Positions 25,824 through 33,870 of a stretch of DNA of 64,000 nucleotides are shown in pieces. The stretch is taken from positions 172,640 to 236,639 of the forward strand of contig CACNSY010000001.1 in NCBI GenBank assembly GCA_902623255.1. The letters are read 5' to 3'. Position 1 is the first letter of the stretch. Each line of letters starts with the position of its first letter. A model generated the notes under the pieces. The model ran no database searches, had not been told where the DNA came from, and worked only from the letters and a program-made list of their open reading frames with translations. Made by a program: the position numbers and the translations under genes. The stretch comes from an uncultured Alphaproteobacteria bacterium. GTDB taxonomy: Bacteria > Pseudomonadota > Alphaproteobacteria > HIMB59 > GCA-002718135.

Positions 25824-26675
25824 TTATTCAACAATTATTTCATCCGGTGTTGTATCGATATCAATACTTGGATCCCACGTAATACCACTTTTACCTGATC
25901 CAAATTTTGCACCTTTGTTTGTGAATGGAAGTTTGTATAATTCAGATTCAAAATATTTTTGCATTTTGGGAAGTTGTTTAAAGTTATTAAAAAAATCTGA
26001 AATCAGAGGATATTTAAGCAACGCAAAAACATTATTTTTATCTGCATGTTCAACAAAATTATAATAAAGTAAGAACTCACAATAAAGATCTAAAGTATCA
26101 AAAAGGTTAAAGTCTGGAGAAGAAATTTTATTACCTACTAAATATAATTTTGTTTTGCTTTTCTCTTTTGAAGAAAGCCAATGTTCAAATTTTTGAAGTT
26201 TACCAGAATTAGAATTTTCAAATGCAGTATTGTAAACTTCTTTAGCTGCTAATAATTCTTCATCTTTAGAATTAAAATGAGTGTAAGCAAATCTTGTTAC
26301 AATTGATCTTAAATCTACAGTTTCTTGGAGTAACTGCTCACATTCCAGTTCTTCCTCTTGCGTCTCACCAAACATACCAAATTCTTTGCCCAAAAAAGTA
26401 AGACAGGTATTGGAATGAGATATTATGAATTCTTTATCATCCTTAAAATATTTTAAGTATGGCAAATTAATTAAACTATTTTTTTTCTTTAAATCAATTT
26501 TATCATTATCATGCCATGAACTTCCCTCATATATAATCTGATTATTTTCTTCTTTAGGAAGTACTTTATAAATTTTTGCTATTAGAGGAACACCTGCATA
26601 AATAATCATTTGTCTTGATGCAGAGCCAAGTCCTTTTGTACTCCAATATCCTAGTGTAATTTTATTCACATCCAT
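25824..26675 (-). CDS. Glutathione S-transferase family protein (mu/alpha-like)
   Basis: 283-residue cytosolic protein. GYWSTKGLGSASRQMIIYAG resembles the mu-class GST start GYWDIRGLAxPIRxLLxY, and NLPYLKYF...ISHSNTCLTFLGKE matches the NLPYL and QSxAILRYLA elements. An all-helical C-terminal domain follows, with a longer tail than usual (family about 220). The tail GAKFGSGKSGITWDPS is not recognised. Probably in an operon with the HCCA-isomerase-like gene. Confidence 0.78.
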   Translation of the reverse strand: MDVNKITLGYWSTKGLGSASRQMIIYAGVPLIAKIYKVLPKEENNQIIYEGSSWHDNDKIDLKKKNSLINLPYLKYFKDDKEFIISHSNTCLTFLGKEFGMFGETQEEELECEQLLQETVDLRSIVTRFAYTHFNSKDEELLAAKEVYNTAFENSNSGKLQKFEHWLSSKEKSKTKLYLVGNKISSPDFNLFDTLDLYCEFLLYYNFVEHADKNNVFALLKYPLISDFFNNFKQLPKMQKYFESELYKLPFTNKGAKFGSGKSGITWDPSIDIDTTPDEIIVE

Positions 26676-26871
26676 ATAAATTATAATTTAAATTAAATAT
26701 TATTTTATAATCATTCTAAATTTAATTTATAACAAAATCATAATAATTCTTTATTTTTAGAGCTTTCTTGGAATAAAATACATTAAAAATATTATTAAAA
26801 AAAAATATTTTTAATCTCTATGTAATAAATTCATAATAATCATCTTATTGCAATTAACAAAGGAGGTAAAT
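26676..26871. other. Intergenic region with AT-only inverted repeat
   Basis: 196 bases between divergent genes. Holds an 11-base perfect inverted repeat (26782-26792 and 26805-26815, ATTAAAAATAT / ATATTTTTAAT) composed only of A and T, and a near-consensus ribosome binding site AAAGGAGGT (26859-26867) in front of the next gene. Promoters for both directions must be here but none stands out. Confidence 0.45.
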
Positions 26872-27486
26872 ATGTTTGCAACATGGAAAATAAGAACTGA
26901 CTACGCAAATGCTGTAGATATTTTTGATAAAGTTTCACCTTGGTTTAAAGAAAGTGGAGCTCGAATGACTAATGTTACGCATAATATTGGTGGTGATGAT
27001 AATACATTCACTATGGTAGCAGGATTTGAGAGTTATGAAGCATTTGGAAAAAATGATGATGCTTGGGCTTCATCTCCAGAATGGTGGCAAAAAATGCAAC
27101 CAAATTTTGTAAACAATCAATTAGTTGAAGCTGTATATTTAACTGAATTGATTGGAAATATTAAAGGTGCTACTGAGGAAATGCCTGTATGGGCACATTT
27201 TGTTTTTAGTCATCCAGATGTGGATGCTATAAAAAAAAGTTTTGAAATTGATGAAAAACACTACATGTCAAATGGTTCATCAGGAATTGCAATTCATAGA
27301 ATGTTTGGTGATAGAAATAATCAATATTTATTTGCTGCAAGGTTTAAAAGTATGCAAGAGTTAGGCAAGTGCATGGATGCTAACCAAAATTCTCCAGATT
27401 ATTGGGAAAGTCATAAAGATTATTATGCAAACTTAACTATTCATCTAAATTATAATGCTAGAGTAATTAGAAGAGATATTTATTAA
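26872..27486 (+). CDS. Unknown internally duplicated protein (dimeric alpha/beta-barrel-like), copy 1
   Basis: 204 residues from the ATG at 26872, chosen because AGGAGG precedes it at ideal spacing; an upstream TTG at 26848 would place that site inside the gene. Two similar halves (about 1-100 and 105-204), each with a beta strand such as FATWKIRTDY or WAHFVFSH, an aromatic-rich helix, a GGDDN or GDRNN turn and a strand FTMVAGFESYEAFG or YLFAARFKSMQELG, ending in WWQKMQP or YWESHKD. This pattern suits ABM/dimeric alpha-beta-barrel domains. No signal peptide. Family not recognised. Paralogue follows. Confidence 0.75.
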   Translation: MFATWKIRTDYANAVDIFDKVSPWFKESGARMTNVTHNIGGDDNTFTMVAGFESYEAFGKNDDAWASSPEWWQKMQPNFVNNQLVEAVYLTELIGNIKGATEEMPVWAHFVFSHPDVDAIKKSFEIDEKHYMSNGSSGIAIHRMFGDRNNQYLFAARFKSMQELGKCMDANQNSPDYWESHKDYYANLTIHLNYNARVIRRDIY

Positions 27487-27499
27487 AAAAGGAGGAAAT

Positions 27500-28114
27500 A
27501 TGATTGTAGGAAGTTGGACATACAGTATATCTAATGCGAATGCTATTAAAGCATACAATACTGCAGCAGAATATTTTAAAAAATATGGTGCTGTTGGATC
27601 ATCACTTGCAAGCCATCTTGGAAGAGATAATGGTTTGTACACAACAAACATTGGATATGAAAATTATGCTCATTTTGGAGAGGTAGATGATAAATTATCT
27701 AATGATGAAAATTGGGCAAAGGATATGGAGCCATTCTTTTCTGACACTAAATGGGAAACAAATAATTTTTACGAACCATTGGTTCATAATATGCCTTCAG
27801 ATGCTGGTATTAAACCTGTTTTTGCACAGTGGATGTTTTATCATAAAGATATCAACTTAATTCAAGATAAAGGTGATATTTTTATTAAAGCTTGGATGGA
27901 TAATGGCGCAACAGGAGGATCTGTTGGTAGGATGAATGGAAAAGATAATGGCTCCTTCGGATTTGCTGTTCGTTTCAATACTATGAAAGAATATGGTTTA
28001 GCTCAAGACAAACTAAATGGTGATAATTTTTGGTCGGATCATAAAGATTTTCTAGATGAAGTAGAGCCAAGAGGCATGAGTCTTGTAAGAATCTTAGAAA
28101 CAAATTGGGAATAA
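27500..28114 (+). CDS. Unknown internally duplicated protein (dimeric alpha/beta-barrel-like), copy 2
   Basis: 204 residues, paralogue of the previous gene and again built of two related halves: IVGSWTYSISNANAIKAYN and FAQWMFYHKDINLIQ open the halves, GRDNGLYTTNIGYENYAHFG and GKDNGSFGFAVRFNTMKEYG are the matching turn-strand segments, and NWAKDMEPFF and FWSDHKDFL close them. It has a GGAGG site seven bases before its ATG and starts 13 bases after copy 1. The strong ribosome sites suggest both products are abundant. Function unknown; heterodimerisation of the two products is possible. Confidence 0.75.
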   Translation: MIVGSWTYSISNANAIKAYNTAAEYFKKYGAVGSSLASHLGRDNGLYTTNIGYENYAHFGEVDDKLSNDENWAKDMEPFFSDTKWETNNFYEPLVHNMPSDAGIKPVFAQWMFYHKDINLIQDKGDIFIKAWMDNGATGGSVGRMNGKDNGSFGFAVRFNTMKEYGLAQDKLNGDNFWSDHKDFLDEVEPRGMSLVRILETNWE

Positions 28115-28118
28115 TTTT

Positions 28119-28143
28119 ATAGCAGGAATTTTATTCCTGCTAT
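28119..28143 (+). terminator. Hairpin terminator after the duplicated unknown pair
   Basis: An 11-base perfect stem (ATAGCAGGAAT / ATTCCTGCTAT) with a three-base loop, starting four bases after the stop codon of the second gene; only a short T-run follows. Confidence 0.7.
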
Positions 28144-28426
28144 TTAAATAGATTTTAATATGTATTTATTATCAGTTATCTGGGGTTTTAATGGTTTGGC
28201 TATATTTTACTTAATTAAAAAAAATCAAAATTCATAATAATTATTTTTAATGTGGATAATATGCTCAAATAATTAAAATTTTTTTTGGCAAAAAAAAGCA
28301 ATTCTTTCCTGAATCCTCAATCAAAATAGAGAGGCATAATCCATAAGTTATTAATATTTAATAATAATTTTTAGAAACTTTTATGTCATATTCTTCAAAT
28401 ATTTATTTAAAAAAATGGGGGTAAAA
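28144..28426. other. AT-rich gap before SBP gene
   Basis: About 280 bases. A 25-codon ORF at 28160-28237 (plus, MYLLSVIWGFNGLAIFYLIK and a short tail) is visible but has no ribosome site. Otherwise only the promoter region of the following SBP gene is expected; a GGGGGT ribosome site lies just before its ATG. Confidence 0.35.
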
Positions 28427-29755
28427 ATGAAAATTATATCAATTTTTATTAGCTTCTTGTTTTTATCATTTTCGTTAAACGCTGACACTATCAAGTATTG
28501 GACTACTGAAGAACAGCCTGCAAGAATGATGAAGCAAGTTCAAATGGCTGTGGACTTTAATAAGGCGTCTGGCCATAATGTTACTGTTATACCAATTTCA
28601 GAGAGTGAAATGGGTAAAAGAGCTGTAGCTGGTTTTGCTGCAGATGATTTGCCGGATGTAATCTATACTACTTTGCAGTATATTTTACCATGGGCTGAAG
28701 AAGGTATAATTGATGTAGATGCTACAAACGAAGTAGTTAATATGTTAGGTGCTTCTACTTTTGGGGAAAAAGCTCTAGGCATGGCAAGTTACGATAGTAA
28801 ATTTGCTGGTGTGCCAGTTGATGGTTGGACTCAAATGGTAGTATACAGAAAAGATCTTTTTGAAGAAAAAGGTTTAGCTGCACCAAATACTTTTGATAAC
28901 ATTCTAAAAGCAATTGATGCACTACACAATCCACCAAATATGTATGGATTTGTGGCAGCAACAAAAACTGATGAAAACTTTATGAGTCAGGTATTGGAAC
29001 ACGTGCTTTTAGCAAATGGATGTTCGCCTGTTGATTCTTCAGGGATTGCCGAAATGGGTAGTGCTTGTGTTGAAGCAATTGATTTTTATGAAGAATTAGC
29101 AAAAGCAAGTCCTCCAGGTGATTTATTCTGGCAACAATCTCGTGAATTATATTTTGCTGGTAAAGCAGCTATGATTATTTGGTCACCTTTTATTATGGAT
29201 GAATTAGCTGGTCTTAGAGACTCAGCGCCTCCAACAATAAATGATGATCCAACTTCACCAGAATTAGCAAGTAAAACTGGTTTCATTACTAACTTTGCTG
29301 GTCCAAGTAACCCAAGTGGTGCTGCATGGGCGGATGTTAGATTTATGATTATTACAGATTCTGCTAATACAGAAGTTGCACAGGAATGGATAAAATATGC
29401 TGTTGGCGATGGTTATGTTCAAACTTTAAGTATCGCTCCTGAAGGTAAATTTCCTGTTCGTAGAGGAGATGCTTCAGACTCAGATAAATTTGTCCAAGCT
29501 TGGAGTAGCTTACCTGTAGGTGTAGATCGAAAAGCACCACTTAAAGATTTATATGATGCATCAGTTATTAATGACATTGTTGCAGGGCTAGATGTTGCTG
29601 AAAGATGGGGAGTCAAAGAAGGCCAGCTATCTGCAGCTTCAAAAGTAATTAATAGTCAAATTATAAATCGTGAGGTTAGAGAAGTTATAGATGGTAACAA
29701 ATCTGCTAGTGATGCAGTAGCTGCTATCAATAGCCAAATTAGCGATATAGACTAA
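28427..29755 (+). CDS. Sugar ABC transporter substrate-binding protein (family 1)
   Basis: 442-residue periplasmic protein with a signal peptide (about residues 1-19, MKIISIFISFLFLSFSLNA) followed by DTIKYWTTEEQPARMMKQV. Internal segments SKFAGVPVDGWTQMVVYRKDLFEEKG and GKAAMIIWSPFIMD are typical of family 1 oligosaccharide SBPs. Start at ATG 28427, preceded by GGGGGT; an upstream ATG at 28415 would absorb that site. It is followed by a strong hairpin and two permease genes. Ligand unknown. Confidence 0.92.
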   Translation: MKIISIFISFLFLSFSLNADTIKYWTTEEQPARMMKQVQMAVDFNKASGHNVTVIPISESEMGKRAVAGFAADDLPDVIYTTLQYILPWAEEGIIDVDATNEVVNMLGASTFGEKALGMASYDSKFAGVPVDGWTQMVVYRKDLFEEKGLAAPNTFDNILKAIDALHNPPNMYGFVAATKTDENFMSQVLEHVLLANGCSPVDSSGIAEMGSACVEAIDFYEELAKASPPGDLFWQQSRELYFAGKAAMIIWSPFIMDELAGLRDSAPPTINDDPTSPELASKTGFITNFAGPSNPSGAAWADVRFMIITDSANTEVAQEWIKYAVGDGYVQTLSIAPEGKFPVRRGDASDSDKFVQAWSSLPVGVDRKAPLKDLYDASVINDIVAGLDVAERWGVKEGQLSAASKVINSQIINREVREVIDGNKSASDAVAAINSQISDID

Positions 29756-29774
29756 ATTTTTTTTTTATCGTATT

Positions 29775-29800
29775 AAAGGCGACATATATTGTCGCCTTTT
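29775..29800 (+). terminator. Intercistronic hairpin after SBP gene
   Basis: Ten-base stem (AAAGGCGACA / TGTCGCCTTT) with a five-base loop, 19 bases after the SBP stop and six bases before the permease ATG. It ends in a T-run, so it can act as a partial terminator and 3' stabiliser for the SBP message. Confidence 0.8.
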
Positions 29801-29805
29801 CATTA

Positions 29806-31047
29806 ATGTTTAACTTAAATAAAGAAGCAAAATTAGCATACACAATGCTAATTCCTACAATTAGTATCGTTTTTTTAATTATATTATTTCCTATTTTTGG
29901 AAATTTTTGGTTAAGCTTTAAAGAAGTTAAACTTGGAGATTTAAGAGCGCCACAACCTATCATAAAAGAAAAACTTAAGACTAAGGATATAGAACCTGGA
30001 GATGATATTTTAATTGAATATAGATTCAAAAATAGTTCACAAAAAAAACCAATATTTAATATAGAAATTACTGATAAAATTTCAGAATTTATTTCACCTG
30101 TAGAAATTGCTGAAGGATGTTCAGTAAATAATAATTTATTGAGTTGTTATTTTGAAGAATGGAAACCAAAATATAATGAAAAAATAATTTTTAAATTTAA
30201 AGCGAATGATAATTTTGAAATAGATAATTTCAATCCAAAAGAAAGCAAACCAAGAGGTGTTGCTGATGCAGATAATATTTTAACAAACTTAAAATTTTCT
30301 CTTAAAAATTTTCAAAAAATATTACAAAAAAATGAAACAATAGAAAATATAAAGGTAACTTTTTTATATTCTTTTTTTGCTACTATCGGAGCATTATTTT
30401 TAGGTATAAGTGCTGCTTTATTACTTGAAAAAAATTTTTTAGGAAAAGGGTTTTTTAGAGGGTTATTTTTATTTCCGTTTGTTTCTCCTGTAATAGCAGT
30501 AGCATTTACCTGGGTTTACATTTTAGATCCTTTTAAGGGCTTTCTTAATAATTATTTATTAAACAACGAATTTATAAGTGAGCCAATTTTTTTCTTAGGA
30601 CTAAAAAAAGTTGATTTTCTTGGGTTTGATTTTCCATTTACTCTATTTATTGTAATTCTTTTTGAGAGCTGGAGATATTTTCCATTAGCTTTTTTATTTA
30701 TACTAGCAAGATTACAAGCTATTCCAAAAGATCTTTATGAGGCATCGGATATTGATGGAGCAACAAGAATACAACAGTTTTTTTACATTACATTACCGCA
30801 ATTACTTGGAGTTATTTCCCTACTTTTCATTTTACGTTTCATTTGGAACTTTAATAAGTTTGAGGATATATTTTTATTAACGGGGGGTAATGCTGGAACT
30901 AGAACATTAACGGTTCAGGTGTACGATGAAGCTTTTGCACTTTCAAATATGGGCACTGCATCTTCAGTAGCTGTACTTATATTTATTCTTCTGGCAATTT
31001 TTGTTTTCATTCATCAAAAAATAGCACCTAAGGATATAGAAGAATGA
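29806..31047 (+). CDS. CUT1 permease, MalF type, with inserted DUF11-like periplasmic domain
   Basis: 413 residues, over 100 more than a normal MalF-type permease. The first span (about 10-35) is followed by an insertion (about 44-160) whose core DDILIEYRFKNSS...IEITDKISEF...GCSVNNNLLSCYFEEW resembles the Ig-like DUF11 repeat, including the paired cysteines. The remaining five spans and the docking loop EASDIDGATRIQQFFYITLP are standard. The insertion is in the periplasmic loop between core spans one and two, the same place as the Ig-like P2 domain of E. coli MalF that contacts the binding protein. It starts just after a hairpin and overlaps the next gene by four bases. Confidence 0.88.
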   Translation: MFNLNKEAKLAYTMLIPTISIVFLIILFPIFGNFWLSFKEVKLGDLRAPQPIIKEKLKTKDIEPGDDILIEYRFKNSSQKKPIFNIEITDKISEFISPVEIAEGCSVNNNLLSCYFEEWKPKYNEKIIFKFKANDNFEIDNFNPKESKPRGVADADNILTNLKFSLKNFQKILQKNETIENIKVTFLYSFFATIGALFLGISAALLLEKNFLGKGFFRGLFLFPFVSPVIAVAFTWVYILDPFKGFLNNYLLNNEFISEPIFFLGLKKVDFLGFDFPFTLFIVILFESWRYFPLAFLFILARLQAIPKDLYEASDIDGATRIQQFFYITLPQLLGVISLLFILRFIWNFNKFEDIFLLTGGNAGTRTLTVQVYDEAFALSNMGTASSVAVLIFILLAIFVFIHQKIAPKDIEE

Positions 31048-32249
31048 CAAATAATATTTATCAGTTTTTTTTCATTTATTTATATTCAATAATTACGCTA
31101 TTTTTATTAGCTGTAATTGGAGATTTTGTTTCAATATCAATTTTTCTCTCAAAAAATATATTTATTTATAAAAATATTTTTCTATATTGTTTCCTTTACG
31201 CAATTTGTTTTTTTGCAATACGAATTATAATTACCAATCAAGTCTCTAACATTTTTATTTTTATAATATCTTTAGCCTTATCGTATTTTTTTCTAATTAA
31301 TAAAGAAATTAATGCCTATCAATTATTAATTATTTTATCAGTGTTTATAGCTTTTAATCTACTGTTACAAAAATATTTTACAGCTAAAAATTTTAGTAAT
31401 TTTTTATTTGAAGTTTCTTTTTTAAAATTTCTTAAAACAAATAGTTTAATATTTTTTTCTTTTATAATTATTTTTCCTTTTTATTTAATGTTTGTATCAA
31501 GCTTAAAAAGCCAAATGGTTTTGTTACAAAACCCAACTGATTTAAGTATTCCATTTTTTTATTCAATATCAGATTTTTTTTCGAGCTATATTGCTGTTAT
31601 CACTCAATACAACTTTTTAAATTTTGCTTTAAACAGCACTATTGTCTCATTTGTAACTGTTTTCGTCAGTTTGTTTTTTTCTATTCCAGGTGCATATGCA
31701 GTTGCACGCTTAAGATTTGCAGGAAGATCAAAAATATCATCATCTATTTTAATAATATATATGGTTCCGGCAATAGTACTTGTAATTCCACTTTATGTTA
31801 TATTCAGTCAACTTGGTTTTAGAAATAGCTTGTTTAGTCTAATGATTGTTTATCCGGCAACAACTATTCCTGTTGCACTTTACATGTTGCAAGGATATTT
31901 CAAAGGTATCCCATATGAACTAGAAGAGTCTGCTCTTATTGATGGATGTTCTCGTATTGGGGTCATATTAAGAATTACATTACCATTAAGTGTGCCAGCT
32001 ATTTTATCTGTTTCATTGTACGTATTTATGATTGCTTGGAATGAATTCTTATTTGCCTTTATGTTTTTAGATAATCAAGAATATTTTACTATACCAAGAG
32101 GTCTTTATACTCAACTTGATGATCAAGAAGTGCCAAGACAATATTTGATGGCTGGGTCTGTGATGATAACTGTGCCTGTACTATTATTATTTTTTATTTT
32201 TGAAAGATATTTGGTAGGAGGCTTAACTGCAGGAAGCGTTAAAGGATAA
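31044..32249 (+). CDS. CUT1 permease, MalG type, with extra N-terminal membrane block
   Basis: 401 residues against about 280 for ordinary MalG. Residues 1-125 hold roughly four additional hydrophobic spans not related to the core; the core begins near residue 130 with FLKTNSLIFFSF and continues with FVSSLKSQM, the docking loop ESALIDGCSRIGVILRITLP and the classical end LVGGLTAGSVKG. It overlaps the MalF-type gene by four bases. No ATPase gene follows; instead a tRNA gene lies 58 bases downstream. Confidence 0.88.
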   Translation: MTNNIYQFFFIYLYSIITLFLLAVIGDFVSISIFLSKNIFIYKNIFLYCFLYAICFFAIRIIITNQVSNIFIFIISLALSYFFLINKEINAYQLLIILSVFIAFNLLLQKYFTAKNFSNFLFEVSFLKFLKTNSLIFFSFIIIFPFYLMFVSSLKSQMVLLQNPTDLSIPFFYSISDFFSSYIAVITQYNFLNFALNSTIVSFVTVFVSLFFSIPGAYAVARLRFAGRSKISSSILIIYMVPAIVLVIPLYVIFSQLGFRNSLFSLMIVYPATTIPVALYMLQGYFKGIPYELEESALIDGCSRIGVILRITLPLSVPAILSVSLYVFMIAWNEFLFAFMFLDNQEYFTIPRGLYTQLDDQEVPRQYLMAGSVMITVPVLLLFFIFERYLVGGLTAGSVKG

Positions 32250-32269
32250 TCAAGTCAATTATGAATGAT

Positions 32270-32298
32270 TTGAGTAAATATTTTGCTTATGCTAATAT
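32270..32298 (+). promoter_or_regulatory. Promoter of tRNA-Thr
   Basis: TTGAGT (32270-32275), 17-base spacer, TAATAT (32293-32298), ten bases before the mature tRNA 5' end. Boxes match four of six each; spacing and position fit a sigma-70 tRNA promoter. Confidence 0.5.
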
Positions 32299-32307
32299 TA
32301 CATAAGT

Positions 32308-32382
32308 GCTGATATAGTATAATGGTTATTACAGGCCGTTGGTAACGGTCAGATTCAAGTTCGATTCTCGGTATCAGCACCA
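32308..32382 (+). tRNA. tRNA-Thr (anticodon GGT)
   Basis: 75-base tRNA with encoded CCA. Acceptor GCTGATA pairs perfectly with TATCAGC; anticodon stem GGCCG/CGGTC encloses TTGGTAA, giving GGT for threonine; the T loop TTCGATT is standard. The T stem (TCAAG/CTCGG) has one A-C mismatch and one wobble pair, and the D arm is short. Confidence 0.92.
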
Positions 32383-32387
32383 TAGAA

Positions 32388-32771
32388 ATGAAATATGCAA
32401 TTATAATTCTAATTTTTTTTATAAATTTTGAAATAATGGCCAAACAAATATCTGATTTTAATTGGGAGAAAAGAATAGTTATAATTTCCTTTGAAAAAAA
32501 AGAGGATCAAATATTTCTTTTTACTCAAAAATTTGTTTCTGAAAATAAATGTTCAATAAACGATAGAAATTTGAAATTTATATACTTTGAAAAATTCAAA
32601 AATAAGGAATTTGAAACACCAACTTTTCTAAATAAATATGGAATATGGTTAATCGGATACGACGGCTCAATTAAAGATTATAGTATAAATGAAAAAATTT
32701 TTATACGCTTATTTAAATTGATTGATTCTATGCCTATGAGAAAAAATGAAATGATAAATGATCAATGTTAA
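32388..32771 (+). CDS. DUF4174 protein
   Basis: 127 residues with an N-terminal signal peptide (about residues 1-18). The body matches the DUF4174 pattern: DFNWEKRIVIISFEKK at the start, YGIWLIGYDGSIKDYS in the middle and LFKLIDSMPMRKNEM at the end, close to the family's IDAMPMRRQEM. The fold is thioredoxin-like, but no redox cysteines are present in the usual place. Exported, function unknown. The gene begins six bases after tRNA-Thr and overlaps the convergent membrane gene by four bases. Confidence 0.75.
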   Translation: MKYAIIILIFFINFEIMAKQISDFNWEKRIVIISFEKKEDQIFLFTQKFVSENKCSINDRNLKFIYFEKFKNKEFETPTFLNKYGIWLIGYDGSIKDYSINEKIFIRLFKLIDSMPMRKNEMINDQC

Positions 32772-33169
32772 ATTTTTTTGAAATTTCTAAAGATAAAAAA
32801 TAAATTTAAAATACTCAATATAGAAAAGAAAATTGCATTAGTTGCAATAATGTTTAGACTTGTTTCACCAGGATTATTCGTAAAAACATATCTCCAGAAA
32901 TTTAATGATACTAAAACTTGAAAAATAAATATTAAAATAATAAATGGTAGTTGTTTTTCTATTCCTCTGAACATAATTATTATGTAAGCTAAAACAAAAG
33001 TAACAAATATTATTCCTACAATTTCTGATAAACCCGCTACTGCATGATTAAAAAAACCTAAATTGTTCATAGCAAATTCATCAGTGAATATTAAAAGTTG
33101 AATAGCGTAGTATGAAAAGAAAATAATATTTAGAATAATGATAAAAATATCTATATTTTTTTTGAACAT
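32768..33169 (-). CDS. Small integral membrane protein of unknown function
   Basis: 133 residues with four hydrophobic spans (about 8-27, 50-67, 75-92 and 108-128) and few charged residues. I see no family motif. It is divergent from a GST gene with a 35-base gap and convergent with the DUF4174 gene (four-base overlap). Confidence 0.6.
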   Translation of the reverse strand: MFKKNIDIFIIILNIIFFSYYAIQLLIFTDEFAMNNLGFFNHAVAGLSEIVGIIFVTFVLAYIIIMFRGIEKQLPFIILIFIFQVLVSLNFWRYVFTNNPGETSLNIIATNAIFFSILSILNLFFIFRNFKKI

Positions 33170-33204
33170 AACTGTGTATCATGTAAAAAAATTAAATAAT
33201 CAAT

Positions 33205-33861
33205 ATGGAAATTACATTATACTATTTTAAAATCCCTTTTTGGAGAGCAGAAGTTACAAGATTAGCTTTATTTATAGGAGGCATTCCATTCAATGATTAT
33301 CGTGTTGAAGGAAAAGAAATAGATGACTTGAAGGCAACGGGATTATTACCAAACAAACGAAAAGCTCCTTTTAAGCAATTACCTGTATTGGATATTGATG
33401 GAAAAATAATTGCGCAAACAGGAGCAATTGCCAGATTTTGTGGGAAGTTATCCGGCTTATATCCAAAAGATAATGATTTTGATGCAGCACAAATTGATCA
33501 AATAATTGATACGGCACAAGACATAAACTATCTGGTAACTCTGTCTAGTAGAGATAAAGAGAAGGAACGATTAGAATTGGCTAGAAAAATATTAGCAACA
33601 AAACATCTACCAAAATGGTTTCAGTTTCTTGAAAATTTACTTGAGAAAAATAATGAATCTAATTTTTTTGTTGGTAAAAATATTTCTATTGCTGATTTGG
33701 CAATATGGAGACTACTTGGCTGGCTAACCTCTGGACTTTTAGATGGTGTACCAATAGATATATTAGAACCTTATGAAAGGTTAAAAAAATTCAGAGAAGA
33801 AGTATATAATCATCCTAAAGTTCATGAATGGATGATTAAAACATATGGGAAAGTTATATAA
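33205..33861 (+). CDS. Glutathione S-transferase family protein (sigma-like)
   Basis: 218 residues, normal GST length. An N-terminal thioredoxin-like domain starts ITLYYFKIPFWRAEVTRLAL and has the cis-Pro element FKQLPVLDIDGKIIAQTGAIARF, which binds glutathione; residues 90-218 are the helical domain with ISIADLAIWRLLG. Tyr6 or Tyr7 could be the catalytic tyrosine as in sigma-class enzymes. It starts 35 bases from the divergent membrane protein and is nine bases upstream of pdxJ. Confidence 0.85.
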   Translation: MEITLYYFKIPFWRAEVTRLALFIGGIPFNDYRVEGKEIDDLKATGLLPNKRKAPFKQLPVLDIDGKIIAQTGAIARFCGKLSGLYPKDNDFDAAQIDQIIDTAQDINYLVTLSSRDKEKERLELARKILATKHLPKWFQFLENLLEKNNESNFFVGKNISIADLAIWRLLGWLTSGLLDGVPIDILEPYERLKKFREEVYNHPKVHEWMIKTYGKVI

Positions 33862-33870
33862 TTTATAAAC

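Noticed and set aside
26848..26871. Longer TTG-initiated start for the first duplicated unknown protein
   Set aside because: It would place the strong AGGAGG site inside the coding region; the ATG at 26872 is at ideal distance from it.
28160..28237. 25-codon hydrophobic ORF after the terminator of the duplicated pair
   Set aside because: Too short, no ribosome site, and hydrophobic ORFs are expected by chance in AT-rich DNA.
29739..30029. 96-codon antisense frame spanning the SBP-permease junction
   Set aside because: Covers the hairpin and the start of the permease on the other strand; no ribosome site or conserved motif.
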